From Evansella halocellulosilytica (GTDB lineage: Bacteria > Bacillota > Bacilli > Bacillales > Salisediminibacteriaceae): a stretch of 64,000 bases of DNA. Under the pieces are notes generated by a model. That model was not told the origin of the DNA, made no database searches, and was given only the letters and a program-made list of their open reading frames with translations. A program made the position numbers and the translations under genes. The stretch is taken from NCBI RefSeq assembly GCF_002335745.1, contig NZ_NIST01000001.1, forward strand, positions 1,770,039 to 1,834,038, in the 5' to 3' direction. Shown here piece by piece: positions 11,438 through 20,141 of the stretch. Position 1 is the first letter of the stretch; each line of letters starts with the position of its first letter.

Positions 11438-12271
11438 ATGACTGTTCAAAGCATATTAAATGAAATTGTGAAAGAGCTAAAAGAAGTACCTGGCATTGTC
11501 GGAGTCGTATTAGGCGGTTCTAGAGCAAGAGGAAACCACCATACAGATTCTGATATTGATATCGGGATTTATTATGATGAATCACTAGGTTTTGACGTTC
11601 ACGCAGTTAACGCAGTTGCGACCAAATTGGATGATGAACAAAGGGAGAACCTAGTTACATCTTTAGGAGAGTGGGGTGACTGGATAAATGGTGGCGGTTG
11701 GCTTCTCATTCAAGGATATCATGTTGACTTCCTATTCCGAGATATTAATAGTGTGGAACAAGTCATTGATGAATGTTTATTAGGCAAGGTTTCAACTCAT
11801 TACCACGCAGGTCATCCGCATGCCTATGTGAATGTTATGTATATGGGTGAAATTTCTGTATGTAAAGTATTACTTGATCGTGACGAGCAAATTACCCGAT
11901 TAAAATCGAAAACGCACCCATATCCAAAGCCTTTAAAAGATGCAATAATCGGCTACTTTATGTTCGAGGCTTCGTTCTCGCTCATGTTTGCCAAGGATAA
12001 TGTTAATAAAGATGATCTTTCTTATGTTTCAGGTCACTGTTTTCGATCGATCTCATGCTTAAATCAAGTCATCTTCGCAATGAATGAAAAGTATTGCATC
12101 AATGAAAAGAAAGCCGTCCGGATGATCGAAGCCTTTGATCAAAAGCCAACCGATTACAAAAGAAGGATCGATGAAATAGTTACCTCAATTTCGTCAAATG
12201 TAGACAGCACAAAACAAGGCATTGAAAAACTAGAAAGTCTGCTATCTGAAACGGAAAGGTTACTACGTTAA
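11438..12271 (+). CDS. nucleotidyltransferase-domain protein
   Basis: A 277-residue protein with a polymerase-beta-type nucleotidyltransferase core at residues ~20-60. The segment LGGSRARGNHHTDSDIDIG carries the GS motif and the metal-binding DxD pair. A second acidic residue is plausible at HVDFLFRD (about residue 102). The rest is alpha-helical and resembles the C-terminal part of uncharacterised aminoglycoside-nucleotidyltransferase-like proteins. A drug-modifying role is possible but not supported by context. The start ATG has GGAGATGAAAAGG upstream. The 284 bases before it contain only the preceding terminator. Confidence 0.8.
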   Translation: MTVQSILNEIVKELKEVPGIVGVVLGGSRARGNHHTDSDIDIGIYYDESLGFDVHAVNAVATKLDDEQRENLVTSLGEWGDWINGGGWLLIQGYHVDFLFRDINSVEQVIDECLLGKVSTHYHAGHPHAYVNVMYMGEISVCKVLLDRDEQITRLKSKTHPYPKPLKDAIIGYFMFEASFSLMFAKDNVNKDDLSYVSGHCFRSISCLNQVIFAMNEKYCINEKKAVRMIEAFDQKPTDYKRRIDEIVTSISSNVDSTKQGIEKLESLLSETERLLR

Positions 12272-12322
12272 GCAAGACTAGGTTCTATTAGCGAAAACTA
12301 AAATAACAGGATAACAATAATC

Positions 12323-12365
12323 GTACAAAGGTAACCGGCTAATTATAGGTCGGTTACCTTTGTAC
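12323..12365. terminator. long hairpin, probable terminator after the nucleotidyltransferase gene
   Basis: A perfect 15-bp inverted repeat (12323-12337 with 12351-12365) has a 13-base loop. The arm is GTACAAAGGTAACCG. There is no T tract after it, but it lies 51 bases past the plus-strand stop and between convergent genes. Confidence 0.6.
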
Positions 12366-12422
12366 TCGTTTAGGAAACTATAGATTTAGATCTTGTGGAT
12401 AAGTTCTCGAAATAGTTGTTAC

Positions 12423-12542
12423 GTCTAGCTCAGCGCCTACTCGCTCGAGGTCACTTCGCCCTGTCAATTGAAGTCTAAGATCGGACTTCTTCTTGCCAGG
12501 CCTCCAGTGCTTGTCGCTCGTGTGCAAGGCGCTTGCGCTTTT
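12423..12542 (+). repeat. interspersed repeat R3 (GTCTAGCT...GGCGCTTGCGCTTTT type)
   Basis: A 120-base non-coding element begins GTCTAGCTCAGCGCC and ends GGCGCTTGCGCTTTT. Its ends can pair (AGCGCC with GGCGCT). The same beginning and end appear around the R1 copy at 24044-24427, so the two belong to one superfamily. From general knowledge, elements of this look are very common in intergenic DNA of Bacillaceae. I see no convincing protein in it. The remaining bases up to 12620 hold nothing else I recognise. Confidence 0.7.
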
Positions 12543-12620
12543 GTTCATTCGTTTTTCTGTTCTACATTCTTTGTATGATTTTGAGTAGTTGCCCTGCCAC
12601 ATCATTCGTTTTATAACGAT

Positions 12621-14363
12621 CTACGTTAACTGCTGTTCGGCAAACTCCCGATAAAGGTCGTGAGATTGGACGAGCTCTTGATGTGTACCGATTCCAGTAA
12701 TTTGTCCGGCCTCAATAAAAATGATTTTATTGGCGTTGACGATCGTTGATAGCCTGTGTGCGATGACAAAGGTTGTTCGTCCTTCCATTAGGCGTGCTAA
12801 CGCTTGCTGCACGATCCCTTCTGATTGACTGTCAAGGCTAGCTGTTGCTTCATCCATCATTAATATTTTTGGGTCTCTTAAAAATGCCCGGGCAATCGCG
12901 ATCCGTTGTCTTTGACCGCCGGAAAGCTTCACACCTCGCTCCCCAACTTCTGTATCGAGACCTTTCGGAAATTCTTTGATGAACTGATCAGCATAGGCCA
13001 TTTTCGCAACTTCCCAAAGGCGATCATCCGTAATATCTTCACGATCTTCTAATCCATAACAAAGATTTTCGCGTATCGTACCGACCATCATAGGACTGTC
13101 TTGTGATACATAACCTATTTGGCTTCTCCAACTATTCATAGATAGTTCTATTATTGGCGTCTCTCCAATAAAAATTTCTCCAGAACTAGGTTCATAAAAC
13201 CGTTCAAGTAATCCAAACATCGTCGTCTTTCCACCACCGCTCGGACCAGCAAAAGCGACCATCATTCCTGGCTCGACGTCAAAGGAGATTTGTTTTAAGA
13301 CTGGTTCTTCCTCACTGTAGGAAAAAGATACGTTGTTTACATGAACGGCCTGATTAGAAATATCCATTTCTATTCCTTCTTGTCCGGCTTCAACATCAAT
13401 TTTTAAAATATCAATGATTCGTTCTGTTGCACCTTTCGATTTTTGAAGCTGAGTGAAAAACATCGTAAAGGTAGTGATCGGAAAAATAATTTGGAAAAGG
13501 TAAAGTAAAAAGGCAACGAGTGAGCCTGTCGTCATCGTACCATCCGCTACTCGGATCCCCCCGTAACCAATAATGACGACAATTACGACCATGACGACTA
13601 AATACATAAGTGGTGCAATAAGAGCAAATATTCGTCCTTCTCTTAAACCATAAGAAAATAGCTTATCAATCCCAGTTATTCCTTTCGTTTCTTCCGTTCT
13701 TTCCGCATTGGAAGCTTTCATTAACCGAATTTCACTAAGTGTTTGTTGAACATTTCCTGTGAATCGGGCAGTTTCATCCTGCAGTCCGCGGGAGATCTTT
13801 GACATTCTGCTTCCGAGTGGAATCATAAAAAGGACGGTGATCGGAACAGCAATAAGCATTAACAACGTCATTTTCCAATCCATAATAAACAAAATAATGA
13901 CAGCACCGATAATCGTAATGATCCCGCTAATAAATTGTGGGAAGTGCTGAGAGATTAAGTCTTTTACAATTCCAGTATCATTCACGACACGGCTGACTGT
14001 CTCTCCGCTCGTATTTTTGTCAAAGTAACGAACAGGCAAGCGTAAAAGTTTAAACCACATTTTTTCTCGCAGACGAGCAACAATTTTTTGTCCGACATAG
14101 GCGAGTGCATACATCGATATCCCGTCAGTGACTGCTTGTAAAATAAATACGATAATGATGATCACGATTAACATTGTATTTAACGATTCTAACGAAAAGC
14201 CATCGACCATTTCCCTTGTCAGTAATGGAATGGTGAGCCCTACGAGTGTCGTTACAAGACTTCCGATAAGACCGATAGCTAAAGCAAGCTTCGGAATTTT
14301 CGTAGAGAGGATAAGGGAGAAAAATGGCTTTAACGTATTTTTTTGATCAGTTTCCATTGTCAT
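12621..14363 (-). CDS. ABC multidrug exporter, fused permease and ATPase (half-transporter)
   Basis: A 580-residue type I exporter half. Residues ~15-300 hold six membrane helices, and residues ~330-575 the ATPase. ATPase motifs: Walker A GPSGGGKTT, Q-loop IGYVSQDSPMM, signature LSGGQRQRIAIARA, Walker B ILMMDEATASLDS, switch His in IAHRLST. It should act as a homodimer (BmrA/LmrA class). Several starts are possible. I place it at ATG 14363, downstream of GTAGGTG, though GTG 14369 and ATG 14357 are alternatives. It is 22 bases downstream of a MerR/TipAS regulator gene and probably shares its drug-inducible promoter. Confidence 0.92.
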   Translation of the reverse strand: MTMETDQKNTLKPFFSLILSTKIPKLALAIGLIGSLVTTLVGLTIPLLTREMVDGFSLESLNTMLIVIIIIVFILQAVTDGISMYALAYVGQKIVARLREKMWFKLLRLPVRYFDKNTSGETVSRVVNDTGIVKDLISQHFPQFISGIITIIGAVIILFIMDWKMTLLMLIAVPITVLFMIPLGSRMSKISRGLQDETARFTGNVQQTLSEIRLMKASNAERTEETKGITGIDKLFSYGLREGRIFALIAPLMYLVVMVVIVVIIGYGGIRVADGTMTTGSLVAFLLYLFQIIFPITTFTMFFTQLQKSKGATERIIDILKIDVEAGQEGIEMDISNQAVHVNNVSFSYSEEEPVLKQISFDVEPGMMVAFAGPSGGGKTTMFGLLERFYEPSSGEIFIGETPIIELSMNSWRSQIGYVSQDSPMMVGTIRENLCYGLEDREDITDDRLWEVAKMAYADQFIKEFPKGLDTEVGERGVKLSGGQRQRIAIARAFLRDPKILMMDEATASLDSQSEGIVQQALARLMEGRTTFVIAHRLSTIVNANKIIFIEAGQITGIGTHQELVQSHDLYREFAEQQLT

Positions 14364-14384
14364 TAGCACCTACTTCTTTATATT

Positions 14385-15149
14385 TTATTGTCCATCCTTT
14401 GCATTTTCCTTCGCGTACATAACTGCTGCCGTGTATAAAAAATAGCTTAATCCTTCCTGCATATTTTCAAGTATGTCTCGATGGAAGTCATCGTCTACAA
14501 AAAATTGGGCTTCTGCTACAAATGCGTTCGCATCCATGTTTATCAAATTTTCATCAATGTACGAAATATGTTGTTCCAGTAATTGCTGAACTCGTTTATC
14601 ATTGGGCTTTAAACGACGCCGATACGTACTTGCCAACTCTCTCATGAAAAACTCTGGCTCCCCTGCCAGTTCATTTAATTCGGTCGCATTTATCTCACTA
14701 CCATCCTGTTCTAAGTCAAAATTATAATTAATTTTAAGATAAACATTATGTTCAGCTAACGCTTCCTGCCATTCGGTCTTCGATAAACCGTTAAACATTT
14801 TCAATTGATCCATCTCTTCTCCAGCTTCAGCAGCTATGATCGATTCTTCAATTGTTTCTAGAAGACCGTTTGTTCTCTCAATCCGTTGTTGTAAAAGCCT
14901 TTTCTGTTTTTGTAAACAATCGATCCTGCTTTGGTCATTGGACAAAACTTGTTTGATTTCTCCTAAAGAAATATCTAACTCACGGTAAAACAAAATTTGC
15001 TGAAGCTTTTCTAATCCTTTCATACTGTATAGCCGATAACCAGCCTCAGTCACTTCACACGGTTCGAGTAACCCGATTTTATGGTAATGATAAAGTGTTT
15101 TAATCGTAACACCTGCATATGAAGCCACTTCTCTCACTGTGTAATACAT
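14385..15149 (-). CDS. MerR family regulator with TipAS ligand-binding domain
   Basis: A 254-residue regulator. The MerR winged helix is at residues 1-70 (YTVREVASYAGVTIKTLYHY, then GLLEPCEVTEAGYRLY). A coiled-coil dimerisation helix (~75-115) leads to a TipAS-like helical domain (~130-250) that binds diverse drugs in TipA and Mta. Ligand binding is expected to untwist a 19-base-spaced promoter. Exactly such a promoter precedes this gene, and the next gene is a multidrug exporter. It is therefore very probably the autoregulated, drug-sensing activator of that exporter. Confidence 0.9.
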   Translation of the reverse strand: MYYTVREVASYAGVTIKTLYHYHKIGLLEPCEVTEAGYRLYSMKGLEKLQQILFYRELDISLGEIKQVLSNDQSRIDCLQKQKRLLQQRIERTNGLLETIEESIIAAEAGEEMDQLKMFNGLSKTEWQEALAEHNVYLKINYNFDLEQDGSEINATELNELAGEPEFFMRELASTYRRRLKPNDKRVQQLLEQHISYIDENLINMDANAFVAEAQFFVDDDFHRDILENMQEGLSYFLYTAAVMYAKENAKDGQ

Positions 15150-15172
15150 GCATGATCATCTCCTTGAATTAT

Positions 15173-15203
15173 ACGATAAACCCTTCCGTAAGGTTAGTGT
15201 CAA
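15173..15203 (-). promoter_or_regulatory. MerR-type promoter with 19-base spacer
   Basis: Read on the minus strand: -35 TTGACA (15203-15198), a 19-base spacer holding an imperfect dyad (AACCTT...AAGGGTT), and -10 TATCGT (15178-15173). Over-long spacers with internal dyads are the hallmark of MerR-activated promoters. It serves the regulator and exporter genes. Confidence 0.7.
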
Positions 15204-15330
15204 CTACATTTCTTACATTCATCGCAGTTTAAAAATCAGTGAGTTATGATTTTCCGTGAAAAAAGTGCAACTTTTTATAGTTTTGTCCGTTGTTAAAGTA
15301 AAGGTGCAGCAGAGAGAGAGGAGAAGTCGG

Positions 15331-15855
15331 GTGACGAATGATCATATTAAAGCAAAGATCAATGATTGGTACCACCATTATAGCAACGATATTTATCAAT
15401 ATATTTTTTTTATGATCTACAATCATGACGAAGCGAAAGATTTAACCCAAGATACATTTATTCGTGCTTACAGTCATTTCAATCAATTTGACGGGGAAAA
15501 TGTAAAGGGATGGCTGTTTCGTATTGCACGGAACTTAACGATTGACCATATACGGAAAGCAAAGGGACTAGGTATGTTAACAAAAATAGTAGCATCCAAT
15601 GACGAGACGAGCGAATCGCCTGAACAAATAGTCATACTAAATGAAAGTGAAAGAGAGTTATATAGGGGGTTATATCATCTTAAATCGAATTATCGCGATG
15701 TGATTGTTTTAAGGAAAATTCAAGGATTTTCGATTAAAGAAACGGCGAGTATACTTGGCTGGAGTTCAAGTAAAGTGAAATCAACGTTACTTAGAGGGTT
15801 AAAAGAGTTAAAGAAGCAAATGGTTAAGGAGGGGTACATTCATGAATCGGTTTGA
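15331..15855 (+). CDS. ECF-type RNA polymerase sigma factor
   Basis: A 174-residue extracytoplasmic-function sigma factor. Region 2 includes DLTQDTFIRAYSHF and GWLFRIARNLTIDHIRK (-10 recognition). Region 4 includes LKSNYRDVIVLRKIQGFSIKETASILGWSSSKVKSTLLRGLKEL (given here only in outline: the SIKETASILG turn and VKSTLLRG recognition helix). The overall look is closest to Bacillus SigX-like factors. I chose GTG 15331, which has GGAGAAG 5 bases upstream. The frame extends 25 codons further up without family character. The downstream gene overlaps by 14 bases and encodes its probable membrane anti-sigma partner. Confidence 0.9.
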   Translation: MTNDHIKAKINDWYHHYSNDIYQYIFFMIYNHDEAKDLTQDTFIRAYSHFNQFDGENVKGWLFRIARNLTIDHIRKAKGLGMLTKIVASNDETSESPEQIVILNESERELYRGLYHLKSNYRDVIVLRKIQGFSIKETASILGWSSSKVKSTLLRGLKELKKQMVKEGYIHESV

Positions 15856-16417
15856 GGATACCCGTGAATTTGACGAGGAATTTCATTCATTAAGTAGAAA
15901 AATCACGCTTAAGGATAAGGAGAAAAAAGACATTCTTCATCAAGTGAACGAAAAGATGGATGACCACTCATTAAAGGTTAAAAGGAAGGAGCACCGAAGT
16001 TATTATCCTTATTATGCAGCCTATGCGACAGCTATTCTACTGCTAGTTATTATATTTTCGCCAACGATTATTCAACTTTCAGAGCAGACAGGGTTCAATC
16101 TAAGCCAAATTGAAAACATACGTACACCGGACGTGTCGATCACGATGCTCATACCGCTATTTATCCTTCTATTATTTAGTGTACCAGGGTTTATATGCTT
16201 TTATTATGCATTTAAACCACATCAACATGATGACGATTCTTTTCTTGATTTATTTGGCTATGAAACCATTTTAACACTCATCTTTATGTTTCTATTATGG
16301 GTTTGCAAAAAGATATTACCGAAAAACCTATATGTAACTATGTTTCGAATAATCGTAATTTGTATTGGCATCGTGATCTTTTATCTCATCTTCATTTTTT
16401 GGATGCAACTCAACTAA
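15842..16417 (+). CDS. probable membrane anti-sigma factor
   Basis: A 191-residue protein with a charged cytoplasmic N-terminal part (residues 1-50) and four predicted membrane helices (about 56-77, 95-120, 133-150 and 158-185). No zinc-binding HxxxCxxC motif of the ZAS class is present, so this is a divergent anti-sigma. The assignment rests on context: its start overlaps the sigma gene by 14 bases, implying translational coupling, and a cytosolic N-terminal domain followed by membrane anchors is the standard design. It would hold the sigma factor inactive until an envelope stress. Confidence 0.65.
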   Translation: MNRFEDTREFDEEFHSLSRKITLKDKEKKDILHQVNEKMDDHSLKVKRKEHRSYYPYYAAYATAILLLVIIFSPTIIQLSEQTGFNLSQIENIRTPDVSITMLIPLFILLLFSVPGFICFYYAFKPHQHDDDSFLDLFGYETILTLIFMFLLWVCKKILPKNLYVTMFRIIVICIGIVIFYLIFIFWMQLN

Positions 16418-16468
16418 ATTGTGCAAAGTTCGATTCATGACTTGGTTGGAACAAGGCACCATCATTTC

Positions 16469-16966
16469 TTAGTTCGCTTCAACTTGCTGATAATCTGATT
16501 TGTTAAAAAACCATAAATAATATTTTCGCGATAAATAAAACGTGAGGAATAGAGTAGTCCATGTCCAATACCATCGCCAATGAATGTATTTAATTAACTG
16601 TGTATTCCTTTCGAGAACGAATTCGATTGCTGTGATAATTGATGTATACAACACATAGTAGCCAAATTGAAAAACTTTCTTTGTTTGCTTAGGAAAACAT
16701 AAATTAAAAATGACACATAAAGCAGGGTAAATGTAGTATTCAAACGAGAAACTTGTTTTTATCGCTTTAGAGAATTCTCGATATGGGTACTTAATAAAGC
16801 CCTTTTGGACGACGATGATTCCAAAGATCCAGGTTAGTAGTTGCTTAAAAAGAAAAACAACCGACGCTTCCCTTATTCGATTTTTTGGTACAAAAATGAG
16901 CAGAGCAATTGAACAAATGATCCATGCAATAATGAGTATTTTCTTTTCTAGTTTCAATTCGATCAC
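16469..16966 (-). CDS. CBO0543-like membrane protein
   Basis: A 165-residue hydrophobic protein with four or five predicted helices, ending in a lysine-rich tail. The pattern (short helix, REASVVFLFKQLLTW segment, aromatic-rich middle, W-rich ...WRWYWTWTTL motif near residue 132) resembles proteins named the CBO0543 family. These occur in spore-forming Firmicutes and have no established function. It lies in a run of five minus-strand genes, three of this kind. It converges on the anti-sigma gene. Confidence 0.6.
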   Translation of the reverse strand: MIELKLEKKILIIAWIICSIALLIFVPKNRIREASVVFLFKQLLTWIFGIIVVQKGFIKYPYREFSKAIKTSFSFEYYIYPALCVIFNLCFPKQTKKVFQFGYYVLYTSIITAIEFVLERNTQLIKYIHWRWYWTWTTLFLTFYLSRKYYLWFFNKSDYQQVEAN

Positions 16967-17066
16967 CTCATTGTCGTTTTTTAGAGTGTGTTGAGGTTAT
17001 CCATAATAAATGTCAGTCTTGAGCATACTTCCCCAGCAGTTAAGACTGTTTACAGTACTAGTTGTT

Positions 17067-17504
17067 TTACGCATGTCTTATGTAATAATAATGCCACCTC
17101 AATAAAGGAAAGATGAGCAAATAAAACATGAAGGAATATGATAACTTCCAGCCTGTATAGTGTAAATAACCGCAATAAACCGTTGTCCATTCAAAAAATG
17201 TCGAAAAAATCGCCCAAGCAACCCAATATGGAATAAAGCGAGAAAATTGATAGGGCATGTAATTTAAAAAGATAATTGCGAACAGTGGCGCTGTAAACAG
17301 TTTAATCGTTAAAGGACCGATGTCGACTTCGGTAGAGCTACCAAAGTAATATAACCCTAATAGTAGACCTAAATATAGATCAACGACAATTTCAAGAAAT
17401 GACATACTAATCCAAATAATATACATGTCCCGTCTTTTATAATGTTTAGGCATGAACCAAATGATGATAATTAGAATAGAAATGACGATTATCATATATT
17501 GCAC
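17067..17504 (-). CDS. CBO0543-like membrane protein
   Basis: A 145-residue, almost wholly membrane-embedded protein with about five helices. It shares with its neighbours the hydrophilic KHYKRRDMYI turn after helix 1 and a late aromatic segment (FEWTTVYCGYLHYTGWK) before the last helix. Function unknown. It is 100 bases upstream of the other CBO0543-like gene on the same strand, so cotranscription is possible. The 242 bases before its start hold a 14-bp palindrome at 17599-17612 and nothing else I can support. Confidence 0.6.
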   Translation of the reverse strand: MQYMIIVISILIIIIWFMPKHYKRRDMYIIWISMSFLEIVVDLYLGLLLGLYYFGSSTEVDIGPLTIKLFTAPLFAIIFLNYMPYQFSRFIPYWVAWAIFSTFFEWTTVYCGYLHYTGWKLSYSFMFYLLIFPLLRWHYYYIRHA

Positions 17505-17746
17505 TTTGAGTAAGCACCTTTCGATAAATCATAATTGCTTATGTATTTTCCGCTGTTTGCGTTAAATTATGTATGATAGTGAACGATCTTTAAAACTAGA
17601 TGTTTAAACATCATATAGAATCAATATGATTATGAGGATGCAAGCATGTTAAGAAACTCCTGCCATGAATGGGGAGGTTTGATGTATTTGAAAGGGAATA
17701 TGAAATAGCACAACGTTCTTACGATCTTAATTATTTGAAGATTGGA

Positions 17747-18214
17747 TTACTCAACTTTTGCAACACCTAATGCAAGCTGTTCCCAAAGGATTTTCTCGAC
17801 TTTCTCAACTAACTCACCTTGGCATTCTATAACTAAAATGACCTCAGCTTTTTTACCCCTTACTATTCTCTTTTTTTTATGTATCACTTTATAAATGATG
17901 TAATCAATCATAAATCCGAACAGAAAACCGACGCCACCTCCTATTAGTCCCCAAAAAATTGGCCCCCATTCTAATCCAAAGCCTATTGTGGCAAATAGAA
18001 TTGATAAAGCTGTTCCAATTGCTGCTCCTTTATCAAATAAACTGACTCCATCTGCACGGTGAAGAGTATCAAACAATTTTCTTTCTTCATCTCGATTATT
18101 TAATGGAACAGCAAGAATATTCTCTTTTTTTATTCCTAATTGTTCCAGTGATGTAATCACTAATTCAAGATATGTTGAATGTTCGAAGGTTGAAAAAATT
18201 TGCACGTTTTTCAC
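17747..18214 (-). CDS. uncharacterised protein with cytosolic domain and glycine-rich membrane hairpin
   Basis: 155 residues. Residues 1-55 look like a small alpha/beta domain (VQIFSTFEHSTYLELVITSL). Residues ~63-108 form two glycine-rich membrane helices (GAAIGTALSILFATIGFG and WGLIGGGVGFLFGF) of glycine-zipper type. The C-terminal part (KAEVILVIECQGELVEKVE) completes a second strand-helix unit. The layout recalls general-stress membrane proteins, but I cannot name the family. Its start lies one base past the stop of the upstream gene, so the two are translationally coupled. Confidence 0.65.
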   Translation of the reverse strand: MKNVQIFSTFEHSTYLELVITSLEQLGIKKENILAVPLNNRDEERKLFDTLHRADGVSLFDKGAAIGTALSILFATIGFGLEWGPIFWGLIGGGVGFLFGFMIDYIIYKVIHKKKRIVRGKKAEVILVIECQGELVEKVEKILWEQLALGVAKVE

Positions 18215-18215
18215 C

Positions 18216-18995
18216 TCATTCTCTAATTGGAATTTTGACTCTGAAATGTTGAAATTTTCCCTTTAGAAATTTTCTTTGTTCACTTTCAAAGAGTTTGTTA
18301 TTTTCCACTGTATTAACATAGGAGTCATAAACTGAAAATCCAATTAGTGATGGAATAAACAGAAACCATTGTGGGTTTAGCGTTTGTGTTGCTTGTTTAA
18401 TATCTTTTAGAAATAGAACATGAACAGCAACAAGAATATTTGAAAAATAAACAAATAGAATCATAAAACCTAAAGCGAAGATACCGGTAATAATTCGATG
18501 AACATATAGTTGCCCTAATCCTGGCATAAGGAATGACCATACTACTGCCATCGCAGGATTCCGTTTATCTAAGTAGTTAATTTCTAATGCTCCAATACTA
18601 TACGAACTAATATCCGCATTTTCTCGTTCGGCTAGGATAAATACTTTATTCATGTCAACTGTTGTTCGATAGCTATCCCAAATTGAAAAAAAATAGACAG
18701 GCAAATATAAAAGCATCCACCTCGGTTCGATAATCTCTTTAGCCATTCCGAAATTCCCAGTAAATGAATAGATGATCGCAAGATTAATTTTAGCCATATT
18801 GTTAATAAGAATTTCCCATATAAACAGAGAATAGCCTCTTAAATACTTGGATAAAAGAAGGTGACCAAAGCCAGGAAATGCAGCTGACCACCAAGCAATG
18901 ACATAAGGATTTCGTAAATGTAATTGAGTCGTACCTAAAAGACTTACATGTGCTTTAAAACGCCGTTCTCTATTCGTTGGGGTGAAATTGTTCAT
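18216..18995 (-). CDS. uncharacterised polytopic membrane protein
   Basis: 259 residues with an internal duplication. Each half has a PGFGHLLLSKYLRGYSLF / PGLGQLYVHRIITGIFAL-type segment followed by two hydrophobic helices, and each half ends in SIWDSYRTTVDMNKVF / SVYDSYVNTVENNKLF. The repeated WWSAAFPGFGHL and YDSY..T motifs make the duplication clear by eye. The G-x-G-h-L-h motif recalls TM2-type small membrane domains. Function unknown. It is coupled to the glycine-zipper gene downstream. Confidence 0.7.
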   Translation of the reverse strand: MNNFTPTNRERRFKAHVSLLGTTQLHLRNPYVIAWWSAAFPGFGHLLLSKYLRGYSLFIWEILINNMAKINLAIIYSFTGNFGMAKEIIEPRWMLLYLPVYFFSIWDSYRTTVDMNKVFILAERENADISSYSIGALEINYLDKRNPAMAVVWSFLMPGLGQLYVHRIITGIFALGFMILFVYFSNILVAVHVLFLKDIKQATQTLNPQWFLFIPSLIGFSVYDSYVNTVENNKLFESEQRKFLKGKFQHFRVKIPIRE

Positions 18996-19110
18996 CTTGT
19001 ACTCCTTTCCTTGTACCCGAGAGTATCAAAGTATTTTGTCATGCAAATGATCACCATTTCAAATATCAAAATTCCTGTCTCCGTTTAATAATTTCCTAAA
19101 GGTGTTAGTT

Positions 19111-19641
19111 TTAATTGCTATGTAAATGTCTCATTTCAACTGGAATATGAACAGGGACCTCGAACCACCAAATGACAGCAGAAGCGACGATCACTGTTAA
19201 AAGATAAGTTAATAAAGGGTGTGTATGGTGTAGTCTAATAAGAGGAAACATGACAAACAAGAATGCAATTGACCACCAGAATGACCAACCATATTGATAT
19301 TCAATTCTTCCAGTTACACTGAAAACGTATTCCCAGACACCGTATATGAAAATCCATTTCAAAATTCGAATAATCTGCTTGTACAATCCCTCCGGATAAT
19401 CATGAAGGAACATTAAAACGGTTGCTGGAAAAACGATAAATGTATACAACAGCTCTGTTAATGTATGATTTGAAATAAAGTCTGCATCTAACCGCCATAA
19501 AAAATAATTTGCAGTTAAGAAGTTGTATAGTAAGTTCCCAAGTGCGACATATAAAACAGTCGAATGATACGTTTTCCAATATTTCCATTCCCCACGAATG
19601 ATCAGAGCGATGATGGCAATTAGTGAAGTAACTACATGCAT
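19111..19641 (-). CDS. CBO0543-like membrane protein
   Basis: 176 residues with five predicted helices. It shares with the genes at 16469 and 17067 an early basic turn (RGEWKYWKTYHS), a middle HDYPEGLYKQIIRILKW segment and an aromatic FSVTGRIEYQYGW stretch. The function of the family is not known. It is divergent from the ger operon 272 bases away, which would fit a sporulation-related role, but that is inference only. Confidence 0.6.
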   Translation of the reverse strand: MHVVTSLIAIIALIIRGEWKYWKTYHSTVLYVALGNLLYNFLTANYFLWRLDADFISNHTLTELLYTFIVFPATVLMFLHDYPEGLYKQIIRILKWIFIYGVWEYVFSVTGRIEYQYGWSFWWSIAFLFVMFPLIRLHHTHPLLTYLLTVIVASAVIWWFEVPVHIPVEMRHLHSN

Positions 19642-19913
19642 GTTTTCGTATTCCTTTCATTTGCAAATTCACAATGTTAGCATTCAGTGTCTCCAAGGTT
19701 ATGGAAATATATGTATTTTGTTTTCTGCCCTTTTTCTAATAAAGCTGAATGAATCGCACTTAATCAATTTAAATTCCTCTTTCTTTATTTCAACTTCCTC
19801 CCTTTTTTACATTTTGATCTAATACACTGTACAAAAAATCTATAAAGTTTATTTCTGCATAATTTTCTCAGCTAAGAAAGAAAATACTAAAAAAGGAGCA
19901 GGGGGAGTTTAAT

Positions 19914-20141
19914 GTGGACTGGCATAGTTTGATCGAGCGAATTATTGGGTTTCTACCTCAACGTTCTGTGTTGTTGTTTGCATTTGCGACCGGATTTACT
20001 GTTTTAATCATTCAATCTATCACGAACAAGTGTGAACGACTGTTAGAGCTTCCGTGGATGAAGCAAGAAAATATTGAACAGCGTCAGCAATTAATCGAAC
20101 AATTGGACAATAATAACCAGAAAGGAGCACCACCTAAGTGA
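19914..20141 (+). CDS. small membrane protein of the ger operon (D-type germination protein)
   Basis: 75 residues with one clear hydrophobic helix (about residues 18-38) and a charged Gln-rich tail. GTG start with GGGGGAG 6 bases upstream. It overlaps the next gene by four bases, so it is cotranslated with the germinant receptor subunits. Small D-type proteins encoded beside receptor operons are known in Bacillus species and modulate receptor function. Those usually have two helices, so this one is a short or divergent example. The 270 bases before it contain no sigma-G promoter that I can defend. Confidence 0.7.
   Translation: MDWHSLIERIIGFLPQRSVLLFAFATGFTVLIIQSITNKCERLLELPWMKQENIEQRQQLIEQLDNNNQKGAPPK

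Noticed and set aside
12378-12605. 75-codon minus-strand frame
   Set aside because: It lies inside repeat R3, has no ribosome site and its composition follows the repeat.
17599-17612. GATGTTTAAACATC palindrome as an operator
   Set aside because: Short AT-rich palindrome far from a clear promoter; likely by chance.
19642-19913. Sigma-G promoter for the ger operon
   Set aside because: A CATAATT element occurs at 19858, but no acceptable -35 lies at the right distance.
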